A DNA stretch of 64,000 nt, from the NCBI RefSeq assembly GCF_039822205.1, contig NZ_JBAGBW010000002.1, positions 100,387 to 164,386 of the forward strand, in the 5' to 3' direction. Source of the stretch: Thermodesulfobium sp. 4217-1. Its GTDB lineage: Bacteria > Thermodesulfobiota > Thermodesulfobiia > Thermodesulfobiales > Thermodesulfobiaceae. A model generated the notes under the pieces. That model had not been told where the DNA came from. It saw only the letters and a list, made by a program, of their open reading frames with translations, and did no database searches. Each line of letters begins with the position of its first letter. Within the stretch, counting starts at the first letter, position 1. Position numbers and translations under genes: made by a program. Positions 16,116 through 26,939 of this stretch are shown here, piece after piece.

Positions 16116-17315
16116 TTGAAAAAATTGTTTATTGCTCTTTCAATGTTATTTTTTATTTTCTCAACAAGTTGTTTTTCCTATGCAGATGAGAGTGCTATGG
16201 TCAAAGGCAATATAGATTTCGGAATAAATTTAATGAATGAGATAAGAACTCATGAATTCGATAACAACGTTATTTTTTCACCGACTGGTCTGGGCCAATC
16301 CCTAAGCGCTCTTTCGAATGGTGCTGCAGGTTCTACTCTTGATCAGATAAATCTTGTACAGGGGCTTAATGGATATAGTGAATCTGATATAAATTCCTTT
16401 TGGAAGAAGACTGTAAATCCAAAACCCTATGAATATAACAAAAAAATGTTTATCTATACCAGGTCTTCTCTTTGGGTTCAAAATGGCTATACCTTTAGTC
16501 CCGATTTTATGACAAAGATAACATCTTTCTACCCAGGTTTCGACCTTACTTATATAAATTTTTCTGACAAATATACACCATCTGCAATAAACGGTTGGGT
16601 TAAATCTACTACTGATCGCCAGGTTACAAACATCATTAGCAAAAAGGATGTCGACAAAGACACCATAATGGATTTGATAAACGTTACTTACGCAAAGCTT
16701 GCCTGGAAAAATGAATTCCCAAAAAATCTTACTAAAAAGGGTGATTTTTATCTCTCGAACGGTAAGACCACTAAGGCTCTTTATATGAAGACATCTGGCA
16801 ATTTTGACTACTATGAGAATAATTTCTTTCAAGCTGTAAAAGTCGATTTGGCAGATCCTAATTTGGAAGCGGTATTTTTCCTTCCAAAGGGCACCAAGAC
16901 TCTTATGAACATCTACAGGAATATGAACGGTGAAAATTATTTTGATTGGTCTTCGAAATTCCAGAAAAAATCATTAGATCTTATTCTACCAAAAATGGAT
17001 CTTGAATATAAGAAATCCTTTATAACAGAATTCAAGGGAATTGGTGTCGGCTCACCTTTCAACCAAAATGATGCTGACTTTAAGAGAATGTTTAACGTTG
17101 CTAACTTTTCTTTTGTGTCAAACGAAATTTCTGACAACTTTCTAAAAGTTGATGAAAACGGCATAAATAAAACTGTTTTTGACAAAAGTATTAAAGACAA
17201 CGTGAATTTTGATCACCCGTTTCTGATGGTCATAGTGGACAAAACTACAAATGCCTGGATATTGGTAGCTTCTATTGAGAATCCCCATCCTGATGAATGG
17301 CTTGAAATTTTATAG
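16116..17315 (+). CDS. Secreted serpin-fold protein with a shortened reactive loop
   Basis: About 399 residues from a TTG placed 6-7 bases after GAGGTG; a GTG at 16107 overlaps that site and is less likely. A signal peptide (KLFIALSMLFFIFSTSCFSYA) is followed by a full serpin fold: NVIFSPTGLGQSLSALSNGAAGST near the N-terminus, LINVTYAKLAWKNEF centrally, and FDHPFLMVIVDKTTNAWILV at the C-terminus. Serpins trap serine proteases through insertion of the reactive-centre loop. Here the segment between the hinge (VDENGINKTVFDK) and DHPF is only about 20 residues and lacks the Ala-rich hinge typical of inhibitors, so inhibition by the classical mechanism is doubtful. An exported serpin in a diderm would act in the periplasm or outside. 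Confidence 0.85.
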   Translation: MKKLFIALSMLFFIFSTSCFSYADESAMVKGNIDFGINLMNEIRTHEFDNNVIFSPTGLGQSLSALSNGAAGSTLDQINLVQGLNGYSESDINSFWKKTVNPKPYEYNKKMFIYTRSSLWVQNGYTFSPDFMTKITSFYPGFDLTYINFSDKYTPSAINGWVKSTTDRQVTNIISKKDVDKDTIMDLINVTYAKLAWKNEFPKNLTKKGDFYLSNGKTTKALYMKTSGNFDYYENNFFQAVKVDLADPNLEAVFFLPKGTKTLMNIYRNMNGENYFDWSSKFQKKSLDLILPKMDLEYKKSFITEFKGIGVGSPFNQNDADFKRMFNVANFSFVSNEISDNFLKVDENGINKTVFDKSIKDNVNFDHPFLMVIVDKTTNAWILVASIENPHPDEWLEIL

Positions 17316-17365
17316 TATTTACAATAATTTATTTTTATGTTAGTATTCACTTTTGCACTTTTTTT

Positions 17366-17440
17366 GGGCGGATAGCTCAGAGGTAGAGCACTTGCTTCAC
17401 ACGCAAGGGGTCGTAGGTTCGATTCCTACTTCGCCCACCA
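17366..17440 (+). tRNA. tRNA-Val (anticodon CAC)
   Basis: A 75-base cloverleaf. The acceptor stem pairs GGGCGGA with TTCGCCC (one G-U), the D arm contains AGCTCAGAGGTAGAGC, the anticodon arm CTTGC/GCAAG encloses a loop with CAC, and the T arm contains GGTTCGATTCC. The 3' end ACCA is encoded in the DNA. CAC reads GUG valine codons. It lies 50 bases after the serpin gene and faces the minus-strand tatA gene. Confidence 0.96.
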
Positions 17441-17556
17441 CTCTTTAATCTTATAGGAGGGATATACATAGAGCCTCAAAAATTAATTAAAATTTGCTAT
17501 TTTTTATTGGATTTTCTTTTTAAAGAATGATGGCTTGGTTGGAGTCTACTCCTTGC

Positions 17557-17724
17557 TTATTTGATCTCTTTGGTTATATCAATCTGATCTTTGATTTCTT
17601 GTGTTTCTTTTTTGAAATTTCCAAGAGATCTACCGAATTCTTGTGTAATTTTTGGAAGCTTTTTTGGTCCAAGGATTATCAAAAGAATTGCTATTATCAT
17701 TCCAGTTTGCTGCCAACTTATCAT
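17557..17724 (-). CDS. tatA: TatA/TatE-type Sec-independent translocase subunit, 55 residues
   Basis: A small gene on the minus strand between tRNA-Val and rpoB. Translation from the ATG at 17724 gives MISWQQTGMIIAILLIILGP, then KKLPKITQEFGRSLGNFKKE and a charged tail: the standard TatA layout of one N-terminal membrane helix, an FGPxKLP-like hinge (here LGPKKLP) and an amphipathic helix with FGRSLGNFKK. TatA polymers form the conduit for export of folded, twin-arginine proteins, often cofactor-bearing redox enzymes. AAGGAAAGGA precedes the start; a further ATG 13 codons upstream has no ribosome-binding site. tatC is not in this window. At 55 residues it is slightly shorter than usual TatA but complete in its core. 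Confidence 0.88.
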   Translation of the reverse strand: MISWQQTGMIIAILLIILGPKKLPKITQEFGRSLGNFKKETQEIKDQIDITKEIK

Positions 17725-17843
17725 TTTTTTGATTCCTTTCCTTGTTTTTGGGATTTCATTTTTTTAAAGTGCTATTTTTAATTGGTTTATATTTTATCTT
17801 TTTTCTTCCTGTGATGCAAGAACTTGTCTTGTGAGGTGTATTT

Positions 17844-20800
17844 ATGAGAGACGTATTAGTTAAGCCCCGCATAAAATATGCGGGTGAAAGATCAAATGAA
17901 ACACAAAGGATCGAAGCTCCTGTACCAAATCTTTTAGATCTTCAAAAGAAATCTTATGAGAGATTTCTTCAGTTTGGAATTGAAGAAGAATTGAGTTCTT
18001 ACTTCCCAATTGTGGATGCAGGTGACAGGTATGAATTAACATTTGTTTCCTGCCGTTTGGAAGAACCAAAATTTTCTGAAGAGGAGGCCCGAATCAAGGA
18101 CAAGACTTATGAAGCCCAGATCAAGGTTAAGTTAAGACTACTTGACAAACAAAGCCAAGAAGTGATCGAATCTGAGGTTTTATTGGGTGAAGTGCCAGTA
18201 ATGACAAAAAGGGCAACTTTTGTCGTGAATGGATCAGAAAGGGTAATAGTAAACCAGCTTACAAGGTCTCCTGGCGTTTATTTTAAAGAAGACAAAGACC
18301 TTATGGACAGGAAAACGTTTTTAGGTACAGTAATACCTGTTAAGGGAAATTGGATAAATTTTGAGGCGCCTTCAAATGGTTCTGTATGGATTAGAATAGA
18401 AAAGTCAAGGAAATTGCCCGTATCTATCTTTCTAAAAGCTTGCGGAATTGACCAATCAAGAATTGAAGAGGCCCTTGTAGATGACAAATTTAGAAAGGCC
18501 ACTTTCGCTCAGGATGGCACACAAAACAGAGAAGAGGCCCTTCAAGAGTTTTATAAGAAAATTAGACCTGGAGAAGCACCAAATCCTGAGGCAGCTAAGG
18601 GCATTATAAACAATAGATTTTTTGACAAAAGAAGATTCGATCTTGGTGAGGTTGGACGTCTAAAAATAAATGAAAAATTGGGTCTAATGGATGTAGTTCC
18701 ATTAGATTGTTTGGTTTTACATAAAGAGGATATGCTTGCAATTGTTAAGTATCTTGTAAACCTTCATTATGGAGATGGCACGCTGGATGATATCGATCAT
18801 CTTGAGAACAGAAGAGTAAGACTGGTAGGCGAGTTGGTAAGACAGAAATTTAGAGAAGGTCTTTATAGGATGGAACATGCGATTCACGAAAGAATGTCTT
18901 TGTACAAGGGTACCACAAAGCTAAAAATTAGCAATGTTATAAATAGCGGTCCGCTTACAGTAGCCTTGCGCGAGTTTTTCTGTACCGGTCAATTATCGCA
19001 ATATATGGATCAAACAAATCCTCTTGCAGAGCTTACTCACAAGAGAAGGATCTCAGTTCTCGGACCTGGCGGGTTAACAAGAGAGAGAGCTGGTTTCGAA
19101 GTAAGAGATATTCACCCTTCTTACTATGGCAGATTTTGCCCGATTGAGACTCCTGAAGGCCCCAATGTCGGATTGATTAGCTCACCGACTATTTATGCTG
19201 TGGTCAATGACTATGGATTTTTAGAGACGCCGTATAGAAAGGTCAAAAACGGTAAGTTGACTGATATTATCGAAAGCTTTACCGCTAGCAAGGAGAGAAA
19301 CCTATATATTGCTTCTGCAGACGTAAACGTTGAAAATCAAAAGATTAAAGGCGACACTGTTGTAGCAAGGTATAACGGTGAATTCATGCAGGTTTCACCT
19401 GATAAGATTGACTATATTGGAGTTTCTCCCAAGCAGATGTTAAGCTTGAGCTCCTCCTTAATTCCTTTCGTAGAACATAACGATGCAAACCGTGCTTTGA
19501 TGGGCTGTAACATGCAGCGTCAGGCTGTACCTCTTGCTATTGAGGAGGCGCCATGGGTTGGCACGGGTATGGAGATGGTAGCAGCAATTGATTCCGGTAT
19601 GGTTCACATTGCTGATAAGGATGGGACGGTAAGGACTGCCGCTGGTGGAAAAATACTTATAGATTTTAATGATGGTACATCAAAAGAATATAGATTAATG
19701 AAATTTGTTAGATCAAACAACGCAACGTGCTTTAACCAAAAATCTCTTGTAAGGGCTGGAGACAAGGTCAAGAAGGGTCAAATTCTAACTTCTGGCTGTG
19801 CAACCGATAAAGGTGAATTGGCACTTGGCAAAAATGTTTTGGTAGCATTTATGCCATTTGGCGGATATAACTTTGAAGATGCAATATTGATCAACAATAG
19901 ACTTGTAAGAGAGGATGTTTTTACCTCTATACACATTGAGAGCTATGAAGTTGAGGCCAGATCTACTAAATTGGGCGATGAGGAAATAACGAGAGAAATC
20001 CCGAATGTCTCTGAAGAAGCAAGGAGAAATCTTGATGAACAGGGCATTATTGTGGTTGGCACAGAAGTCAATGCTGGAGATTATCTTGTGGGAAAGCTTA
20101 CGCCAAAGGGTGATGTGGAGCCTCCTTCTGAAGAAAGATTATTAAGGGCAATTTTTGGAGATAAATTAAGGGATATGAGAGATACCTCTCTAAAGCTTCC
20201 TCATGGTGAAAAAGGCAAAGTAATAGATGTTAGGATTTTTTCTAGGAACAATGGCGACGATCTGCTCCCGGGAGTGACTACAAAGGTTAGAATAACGGTT
20301 GCGCAGATGAGAAAGATATCTGTGGGCGACAAGATGACAGGTAGACACGGTAATAAAGGTGTCATATCCAAGATCTTGCCTGAGGCTGATATGCCTTATT
20401 TGCCAGACGGAACTCCAGTTGACGTCGTTTTGAACCCATTGGGCGTACCTTCAAGAATGAATGTAGGTCAGATACTTGAAGAACAATTGGGACTTGCGGC
20501 TGGAATACTTAACAATTTTGGCAAGGATAAAGAAGTCAAATATAAATTTGAAGCAACGCCTTTTGACGAGTCATTTGGAGAAAGGGCATCTGAGAGATTT
20601 ATCCAGCAATATTTGGACAAAGCCAGAGAGATTAAGCCCTTTGTTGGGAAAAACGGAAAGGTTACTCTGTATGATGGTAGAACTGGCGATCCGTTTTTGT
20701 CTCCTGTCACAGTGGGATATATGTACTTGCTAAAACTCATCCACCTTGTTGATGACAAGATCCATGCAAGATCAACTGGTCCATACTCGCTAATAACTCA

Positions 20801-21143
20801 ACAGCCTCTTGGAGGAAAAGCTCAGTTCGGAGGTCAGAGGTTTGGTGAGATGGAAGTGTGGGCGCTGGAGGCTTATGGCGCTGCAAATGTGCTGCAAGAG
20901 ATACTGACTATCAAATCTGATGACATAACTGGCAGAACAAAGGCAATGGAGGCAATTATAAAGGGTAAAAATCTGGGAACTCCAGGTTTGCCAGAGTCTT
21001 TTAAAGTGCTTGTCAGAGAGCTTCAGGGATTAGCGCTTGACATAACCCTTATGCATCAAGATGGCAATTTTATTGATTTGGAACATATGGATGATGACGA
21101 TAATATGCTTCCGCTTTTAAAGACTGTAAACATTGAATATTAA
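17844..21143 (+). CDS. rpoB: RNA polymerase beta subunit
   Basis: A 1099-residue beta subunit, short as in other non-proteobacterial lineages because the lineage-specific insertions are absent. Landmarks include the rifampicin-binding region (FFCTGQLSQYMDQTNPLAEL, then HKRRISVLGPGGLTRERAGF), HPSYYGRFCPIETPEGPN, the KMTGRHGNKGVIS active-site lysine segment and the C-terminal GGKAQFGGQRFGEMEVWALE. It forms the catalytic core with beta-prime. The ATG follows GAGGTG. rpoC begins 56 bases downstream, presumably co-transcribed. Unlike the usual order, no rplJ or rplL precedes it: upstream lie tatA (opposite strand) and tRNA-Val. Confidence 0.98.
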   Translation: MRDVLVKPRIKYAGERSNETQRIEAPVPNLLDLQKKSYERFLQFGIEEELSSYFPIVDAGDRYELTFVSCRLEEPKFSEEEARIKDKTYEAQIKVKLRLLDKQSQEVIESEVLLGEVPVMTKRATFVVNGSERVIVNQLTRSPGVYFKEDKDLMDRKTFLGTVIPVKGNWINFEAPSNGSVWIRIEKSRKLPVSIFLKACGIDQSRIEEALVDDKFRKATFAQDGTQNREEALQEFYKKIRPGEAPNPEAAKGIINNRFFDKRRFDLGEVGRLKINEKLGLMDVVPLDCLVLHKEDMLAIVKYLVNLHYGDGTLDDIDHLENRRVRLVGELVRQKFREGLYRMEHAIHERMSLYKGTTKLKISNVINSGPLTVALREFFCTGQLSQYMDQTNPLAELTHKRRISVLGPGGLTRERAGFEVRDIHPSYYGRFCPIETPEGPNVGLISSPTIYAVVNDYGFLETPYRKVKNGKLTDIIESFTASKERNLYIASADVNVENQKIKGDTVVARYNGEFMQVSPDKIDYIGVSPKQMLSLSSSLIPFVEHNDANRALMGCNMQRQAVPLAIEEAPWVGTGMEMVAAIDSGMVHIADKDGTVRTAAGGKILIDFNDGTSKEYRLMKFVRSNNATCFNQKSLVRAGDKVKKGQILTSGCATDKGELALGKNVLVAFMPFGGYNFEDAILINNRLVREDVFTSIHIESYEVEARSTKLGDEEITREIPNVSEEARRNLDEQGIIVVGTEVNAGDYLVGKLTPKGDVEPPSEERLLRAIFGDKLRDMRDTSLKLPHGEKGKVIDVRIFSRNNGDDLLPGVTTKVRITVAQMRKISVGDKMTGRHGNKGVISKILPEADMPYLPDGTPVDVVLNPLGVPSRMNVGQILEEQLGLAAGILNNFGKDKEVKYKFEATPFDESFGERASERFIQQYLDKAREIKPFVGKNGKVTLYDGRTGDPFLSPVTVGYMYLLKLIHLVDDKIHARSTGPYSLITQQPLGGKAQFGGQRFGEMEVWALEAYGAANVLQEILTIKSDDITGRTKAMEAIIKGKNLGTPGLPESFKVLVRELQGLALDITLMHQDGNFIDLEHMDDDDNMLPLLKTVNIEY

Positions 21144-21199
21144 TATAAAAAATGTTTACTACAGGTTTGATCGATTAAATTTGAAAGGGAGGAAACAGA

Positions 21200-24100
21200 T
21201 TGGAACCCTTTGTTGAAATTGATGATAATAAAAGACAAATTAAAGAGAAGACATCTTCCAAGCTTGTTGGTATTAAGATTGGACTTGCTTCTAGTGAGAA
21301 AATAAGAGAGTGGTCAAAAGGAGAAGTAAAAAAGCCTGAAACCATTAACTATAGAACTCTGAGGCCCGAAAGAGGCGGCCTCTTTTGTGAAAAAATCTTT
21401 GGTCCTACCAAAGATTATGAGTGTTATTGCGGCAAGTACAAAAGGCCAAGATATAAGGGCACAATTTGTGATAGATGCGGAGTAGAGGTTACCACATCAA
21501 AGGTAAGAAGATTGAGAATGGGGCACATTGACCTGGCAGCCCCTGTTGCTCATATTTGGTATTTTAAAGGCACTACGAGCTATATTGCATCTGTTTTGGA
21601 GCTTTCAAACAAGGAAGTTGAAGAAGTAATATATTTTTCAAGGTATCTAATTTTAGACCCTAAGGATAGTGACTTACAAAAGTTTAAGACTCTATCGGAA
21701 GATGAATACGAATATTGGTTGAAACAACTTGGTAGGTCTGCAATTGAGGTAGAGTATTTAAATGATGGAAATTATCAGGTTACCGATCCAAAAAATACCT
21801 TACTGCAAGCTGGCAGAATTCTTACTTCAGATGAATACGAATATTATACTTATAGTTTCGGTCAGGATTATTTTGTTGCAAAGATGGGTGCTGAAGCTAT
21901 TAAAGAGGCGCTGGAGTCTATTAACGTAGTAGAATTAAGCCAGCAAATTAAAGAGGATATGGTCTCTACATCTTCTCAAAGTCCAAAAAGACTTAAGATG
22001 ATAAAAAGATTTAGAGTTCTTGAATTTTTTAGAAAATCTGGTGCCAATCCTGCATGGATGGTTTTAGAAGCCATACCTGTTATCCCGCCTGACTTAAGAC
22101 CAATGGTTCAGTTAGATGGAGGCAGGTTTGCCACTTCTGACCTAAACGATCTTTATAGAAGGGTTATCAATAGAAACAATAGGTTAAAAAAACTTCTTGA
22201 TATGGGCGCTCCTGAAATAATAGTCAGAAATGAAAAAAGGATGCTCCAGGAGGCTGTGGATGCGCTTTTTGACAACGAGAGAAGGATAAAACCTGTTACT
22301 GGGACTCACGATAGACCTCTTAGATCTCTTTCAGATATCATTGAGGGAAAACAAGGGCGATTCAGACAGAATTTGTTGGGAAAAAGAGTCGACTATTCTG
22401 GGCGTTCGGTAATTGTGGTAGGTCCTACGCTTAAGCTTCATCAATGTGGATTGCCGAAAGAAATGGCTCTTGAGCTTTTCAAGCCATTTGTAATTCATGA
22501 ACTGATTGAGAGAGGTTTGACTGGGAACGTAAAAGGCGCAAAGAGAAAGCTGGAGAGAGGTGAAAGTGTAATCTGGGATATCCTTGCCGAGGTTATACAA
22601 GGACACCCTGTATTTCTTAACCGTGCTCCTACGCTTCATAGACTGGGCATTCAGGCATTTGAGCCAGTTTTGATTGAAGGAAAAGCTATTCATCTTCATC
22701 CTTTAGTTTGTACGGCATTCAATGCGGACTTTGACGGAGATCAAATGGCAGTTCACGTTCCTCTATCTCTTGAGGCCCAGGCTGAAGCAAGAATATTGAT
22801 GCTGGCAAGTCACAACCTTTTGTCCCCTGCCAATGGTCAGCCGTTGGTTACGCCATCTCAAGATATGGTCTTGGGCCTTCACTATCTGACAAGTTTTGAT
22901 AAAAATTCTAACTTTAGAAGTGAAGAAGACGCAATGGACGCCTTTAAGAAGGGTGAGATTGAAGAGACCCAAAAGATTGACGTTTTTTGTGAAAAAGCTA
23001 ATGGGTACCTGACTACCTGTATTAGTAAAATAAAGATTGGAAAGCCTTTTTTGTTCTTTGTAGACAAAGAGGACGCTATTACAAGATATCAAATAAATAG
23101 TGTAAATCCTGATGAATTTTCCCTTAGCATTATTGACAGAATTGCAGTTAAAATTAATAATGAATTCTTGTCAACGAGCATAGGTCAAATATTTTTTAAT
23201 GAAGCTCTTCCAGACAATTGGCCTTATTATAGAGAACCTCTTACCAAGAAAAAGGTTGCAAATATTGTAAGGAAATGTTACGAGGATATCGGGCTTACCA
23301 GAACGGTAAAGCTGGTTGACGATTTAAAGGATATGGGATTTAAGTATGCAAAAGAGTCGGGGATATCTATTTCAATCGACGATCTCGTCGTCCCTGATGA
23401 GAAAAAAGATATTGTTAAGAAGGCAGAAGAAGAAGTAAAAAAATACGAAGATTTTGTTTTTGAGGGCGTTATGACTCAAGAGGAAAAGGATTCAAAAGTA
23501 AGAGAAAAATGGAACATGGTTACTGACGAGATTAAAGACAGAATGAACACGAGTATGGGTGAAAGAAATCCTGTGTTTATGATGGCAAATTCTGGCGCCA
23601 GAGGCAACATAGATCAGGTAAGGCAGCTGGCTGCAATGAGAGGTCTTATGTCAGACCCACATGGGAGAATCATCCCTATACCTATAAAAGCAAACCTTAA
23701 AGAAGGCATGAATATGATGGAATATTTTATTTCAACATACGGTGCAAGAAAGGGTTTGGTTGATACTGCATTGAGAACTTCTAACTCAGGATATCTTACC
23801 AGGAGATTGGTTGACGTCGCTCAGGAAATAATCGTGAGAGAAGAGGATTGCGGTAGTGAAGAAAGCTTAATAGTCTCTGATATGTTTGAAGGGCCAAAAG
23901 TAATTTTGGAATTAAGAGACAGGATTATTGGTAGATTTAGCGCTGAAGACATATATGATGCTGATGGTAAGCTAATAGTAAATAGAAATTCGCTCATAAC
24001 TCCTCCTATCGCTGACAAGATTGTAGATGCTGGAATAAAAGAGGTGGCTGTAAGGTCTCCTTTGACTTGTAAAACTCCTCATGGAGTATGTCAAAAATGT

Positions 24101-25648
24101 TATGGCTGGAGCTTGGCTACCAGAAATATTGTTGAGATTGGCGAGGCTGTGGGCATTATTGCTGCTCAATCCATAGGAGAACCTGGCACTCAGCTCACTA
24201 TGAGAACATTTCACACTGGCGGGGTCGCACTCCATAGGAGTAAGAACATAGAGAGATCAAAGACCAATGGAACGGTAAAATTCGATGGCCTAAAGACATT
24301 TTCGTTCTTAAATGACAACGAAGAAACGACAATTGCCATTTCGGATGGGCATATATCTGTAAAGGGTGAGTCCAATTTTAAATCTTTTGTAAACAGAGGC
24401 ATGCTTATACGCGTTAAAGATGGCGCAGTTGTAAAAGAAAACGATCTTTTAGCTGAGGAAGATGAAGAAAACGAATATTTGATATCAGGCAAGGGCATAA
24501 GTGTTTATTTCACAATGCCTCTTGAGGAAAGAAAAATGTCTGAGGATAATGTTATTACCTTTGCATCTCAAAATGGTGAGGTTTTATATACAAAAGAGAA
24601 ACCAATATTGATAAAGGTAAACGCTAACCTGGATATAAAAATAAAAGATAGAGAAAAAGTTGTGGTAGGTAAAGAAATCGCAGAAGGCATTACCAGCCCA
24701 GTTTTGGGTATGGCTATTATTCCTAAGTTCGAACCTGTTTTAGACTCTGAAACGGGCGAGATGGTTACCAATATATATATTTATCAAGGTGAATTTTTCC
24801 CTTGTAATAAGAATTCAAGATTGTTTATAAAAGATGGCGCCAAGTTGACTAACACTACTTTAGTAGCAATTTCTCCTATTTTAAGGGAGAGCGCAATGAA
24901 GACAAAAGATATTATCCAGGGTCTGCCAAGGGTAGAGGAGCTTTTTGAAGCAAGAAGACCAAAAAATGCTGCAATCCTCTCAGAAATTGATGGAATTGTT
25001 CATATCTTTGAAAACAATGATCCAGATCCAATTAAAATAATAATTGAAGGATTGGATGAGACGAAAGAGATTATAGCCCCTGCAAGTACGCAGCTCAAGA
25101 TGTCTGAGGGTGCGTTTATTAAAAAAGGCTATCCTTTGACAGAGGGTCAGTTCTACCCACAGGAGATTTTAAAGACCAGAGGGATTGATGCGGTCAAGCA
25201 GTATATCGTTGACGAAATACAAAAAGTATATAAGGACCAAAGCGTTTCAATACACGATAAGCACATTGAAATTATTGTCAGACAGATGACTAAGAGGGTG
25301 AAGATAAGAATCGACGGTGATTCTGATTGGCTGCCAGGCGAATACGTCGATAGAGGCGAATTTGAAAAGGTGGTCAAAGACCTTATACTCCAAGGCAAAG
25401 TTCCGCCTGAGGCCGATGATGCAGTACTCGGGATCACAAAATCGTCTTTGAACACCTCATCCTTCATTGCTGCTGCCTCTTTCCAGGAAACTACCAGGAT
25501 ATTGACCGAGGCATCCATTAGAGGAAAGGTAGACCATCTTAGAGGATTGAAGGAGAATGTGGTAATAGGGAGACTGATCCCTGCTGGCACAGGATATGAT
25601 CTATATGAAAAGGTTGATTATAGTAAGGATGGCGATAAACAAGATTAG
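21200..25648 (+). CDS. rpoC: RNA polymerase beta-prime subunit
   Basis: A 1482-residue beta-prime subunit starting at TTG with GGGAGG seven bases upstream. The zinc ribbon ([20 protein letters not shown]) is near residues 75-95, the catalytic magnesium motif [12 protein letters not shown] is central, and the second zinc site ([14 protein letters not shown]) lies near residue 960. The trigger-loop and bridge-helix region ([20 protein letters not shown]) is intact. With beta it forms the catalytic cleft of RNA polymerase. The C-terminal half is slightly longer than the Escherichia coli protein, with an insert around residues 1000-1150 of the beta-sandwich-hybrid-motif kind. rpsL/rpsG do not follow; an HtrA protease gene does. 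Confidence 0.98.
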   Translation: MEPFVEIDDNKRQIKEKTSSKLVGIKIGLASSEKIREWSKGEVKKPETINYRTLRPERGGLFCEKIFGPTKDYECYCGKYKRPRYKGTICDRCGVEVTTSKVRRLRMGHIDLAAPVAHIWYFKGTTSYIASVLELSNKEVEEVIYFSRYLILDPKDSDLQKFKTLSEDEYEYWLKQLGRSAIEVEYLNDGNYQVTDPKNTLLQAGRILTSDEYEYYTYSFGQDYFVAKMGAEAIKEALESINVVELSQQIKEDMVSTSSQSPKRLKMIKRFRVLEFFRKSGANPAWMVLEAIPVIPPDLRPMVQLDGGRFATSDLNDLYRRVINRNNRLKKLLDMGAPEIIVRNEKRMLQEAVDALFDNERRIKPVTGTHDRPLRSLSDIIEGKQGRFRQNLLGKRVDYSGRSVIVVGPTLKLHQCGLPKEMALELFKPFVIHELIERGLTGNVKGAKRKLERGESVIWDILAEVIQGHPVFLNRAPTLHRLGIQAFEPVLIEGKAIHLHPLVCTAFNADFDGDQMAVHVPLSLEAQAEARILMLASHNLLSPANGQPLVTPSQDMVLGLHYLTSFDKNSNFRSEEDAMDAFKKGEIEETQKIDVFCEKANGYLTTCISKIKIGKPFLFFVDKEDAITRYQINSVNPDEFSLSIIDRIAVKINNEFLSTSIGQIFFNEALPDNWPYYREPLTKKKVANIVRKCYEDIGLTRTVKLVDDLKDMGFKYAKESGISISIDDLVVPDEKKDIVKKAEEEVKKYEDFVFEGVMTQEEKDSKVREKWNMVTDEIKDRMNTSMGERNPVFMMANSGARGNIDQVRQLAAMRGLMSDPHGRIIPIPIKANLKEGMNMMEYFISTYGARKGLVDTALRTSNSGYLTRRLVDVAQEIIVREEDCGSEESLIVSDMFEGPKVILELRDRIIGRFSAEDIYDADGKLIVNRNSLITPPIADKIVDAGIKEVAVRSPLTCKTPHGVCQKCYGWSLATRNIVEIGEAVGIIAAQSIGEPGTQLTMRTFHTGGVALHRSKNIERSKTNGTVKFDGLKTFSFLNDNEETTIAISDGHISVKGESNFKSFVNRGMLIRVKDGAVVKENDLLAEEDEENEYLISGKGISVYFTMPLEERKMSEDNVITFASQNGEVLYTKEKPILIKVNANLDIKIKDREKVVVGKEIAEGITSPVLGMAIIPKFEPVLDSETGEMVTNIYIYQGEFFPCNKNSRLFIKDGAKLTNTTLVAISPILRESAMKTKDIIQGLPRVEELFEARRPKNAAILSEIDGIVHIFENNDPDPIKIIIEGLDETKEIIAPASTQLKMSEGAFIKKGYPLTEGQFYPQEILKTRGIDAVKQYIVDEIQKVYKDQSVSIHDKHIEIIVRQMTKRVKIRIDGDSDWLPGEYVDRGEFEKVVKDLILQGKVPPEADDAVLGITKSSLNTSSFIAAASFQETTRILTEASIRGKVDHLRGLKENVVIGRLIPAGTGYDLYEKVDYSKDGDKQD

Positions 25649-25729
25649 TTTTAAATAATTATAATATTTTTCTAATATATAACATTTAAAATATTTTCTA
25701 TTTTCAGAATATCCAAAAGGGAGGTTTTT

Positions 25730-26854
25730 ATGTACGAGCAAAAAGGAAATAAATTTAGAGAAATGCTTGCAAAGTCTATCTTCTTTTTTGTTGCAGCGTG
25801 TTTTGGAGGTATGCTTGTCCTTGGTGCTATATGGGCTTTTCCAGCATTTAGACCGCCTGTAAAGGTATCACCCTCTACAGCGGTGGCAGCTATCGATATG
25901 TCAACTGACTCTCCTGTTGTAGAGGCTGTTAAAAAGGTTATGCCAAGCGTTGTACAGATAAACACCCTAATGTATGTAAAGAATCCAATATCTGACTTTT
26001 TTGGGATTCCAATGAAACCTATCCCTGAGGAAGGTCTTGGATCTGGTGTTATTATTAGGAGCGATGGTTTGATTCTCACCAATAACCATGTAATTGCAAA
26101 CGCTACCAAAGTGAAGGTGACTCTTTCTGATGGTAGGAAATTTGATGGAGAGGTTTTAGGAGCCGATCCTGTTACAGATTTGGCTGTGGTTAAAGTAAAT
26201 GCCACCGGGCTTCCTGCTGCACAGCTGGGGTCTTCTTCTGACCTCCAATTAGGACAGTGGGCTATTGCAATAGGTAACCCCTATGGCTTTTCGGGCACAG
26301 TGACTCTTGGAATTGTTAGCGCTCTTGATAGAAAGGTTCAAACATCTACTTACAGCGCTGGTCCATTTATCCAGACAGATGCCGCAATTAATCCAGGAAA
26401 CTCTGGAGGGCCTCTGGTAGACATAAATGGAAGGGTAATAGGCATTAATACTGCTATAATTCCTTATGCGCAGGGTATAGGCTTTGCAATTCCAATTGAT
26501 ACTGCGAAGAATATTTTGGATCAGCTAATAACCAATCATCAGGTGACACATCCTTATTTGGGTATTGATATGCTGCCAGTAGATCAATATCAGCTAAGCC
26601 AGATGGGCATTAAACAAAATGCAGCCGTATATGTGGCAAAGGTTATGCCTGGCTCTCCTGCAGAGCATGCTGGAATACTTCCAGGAGATGTGATTTTGAA
26701 GATTGATAATACTGAGGTTGATGTCTATTCTTTGCCAAATATCATTCTTACGCACAAGGTTGGAGACGTGGTTCATATTACCCTGTTTAGATCGGGCAAG
26801 ATTATCGATGTGCCTGTGACCCTGGAACCGAGACCTGAGAATATGAAATATTGA
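25730..26854 (+). CDS. Membrane-anchored HtrA/Deg serine protease with one PDZ domain
   Basis: A 374-residue periplasmic quality-control protease. Residues 15-38 form an uncleaved membrane anchor (SIFFFVAACFGGMLVLGAIW). The trypsin-like domain carries His120 (LTNNHVIANA), Asp150 (DPVTDLAVVKV) and Ser225 (NPGNSGGPLV). One PDZ domain (about 270-365, with MPGSPAEHAGILPGDVILKI) follows, the DegS/HhoA arrangement rather than the two-PDZ DegP. It may degrade misfolded exported proteins or trigger envelope-stress signalling; no rseA-like partner is in view. The ATG follows GGGAGG. It lies 81 bases after rpoC, so read-through from rpoBC is possible. Confidence 0.93.
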   Translation: MYEQKGNKFREMLAKSIFFFVAACFGGMLVLGAIWAFPAFRPPVKVSPSTAVAAIDMSTDSPVVEAVKKVMPSVVQINTLMYVKNPISDFFGIPMKPIPEEGLGSGVIIRSDGLILTNNHVIANATKVKVTLSDGRKFDGEVLGADPVTDLAVVKVNATGLPAAQLGSSSDLQLGQWAIAIGNPYGFSGTVTLGIVSALDRKVQTSTYSAGPFIQTDAAINPGNSGGPLVDINGRVIGINTAIIPYAQGIGFAIPIDTAKNILDQLITNHQVTHPYLGIDMLPVDQYQLSQMGIKQNAAVYVAKVMPGSPAEHAGILPGDVILKIDNTEVDVYSLPNIILTHKVGDVVHITLFRSGKIIDVPVTLEPRPENMKY

Positions 26855-26939
26855 TCCAATGTTTAATTTTGTGATTGATTGATGCTGGATTGCAATTCAA
26901 GAGATATTTATATTTTCAATGCGTGATCTTAAATAAATT

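Noticed and set aside
17527..17781. An 84-codon plus-strand frame upstream of rpoB
   Set aside because: It is the antisense of tatA; its product is Phe/Cys-rich and unlike a protein, while the minus strand gives a clear TatA.
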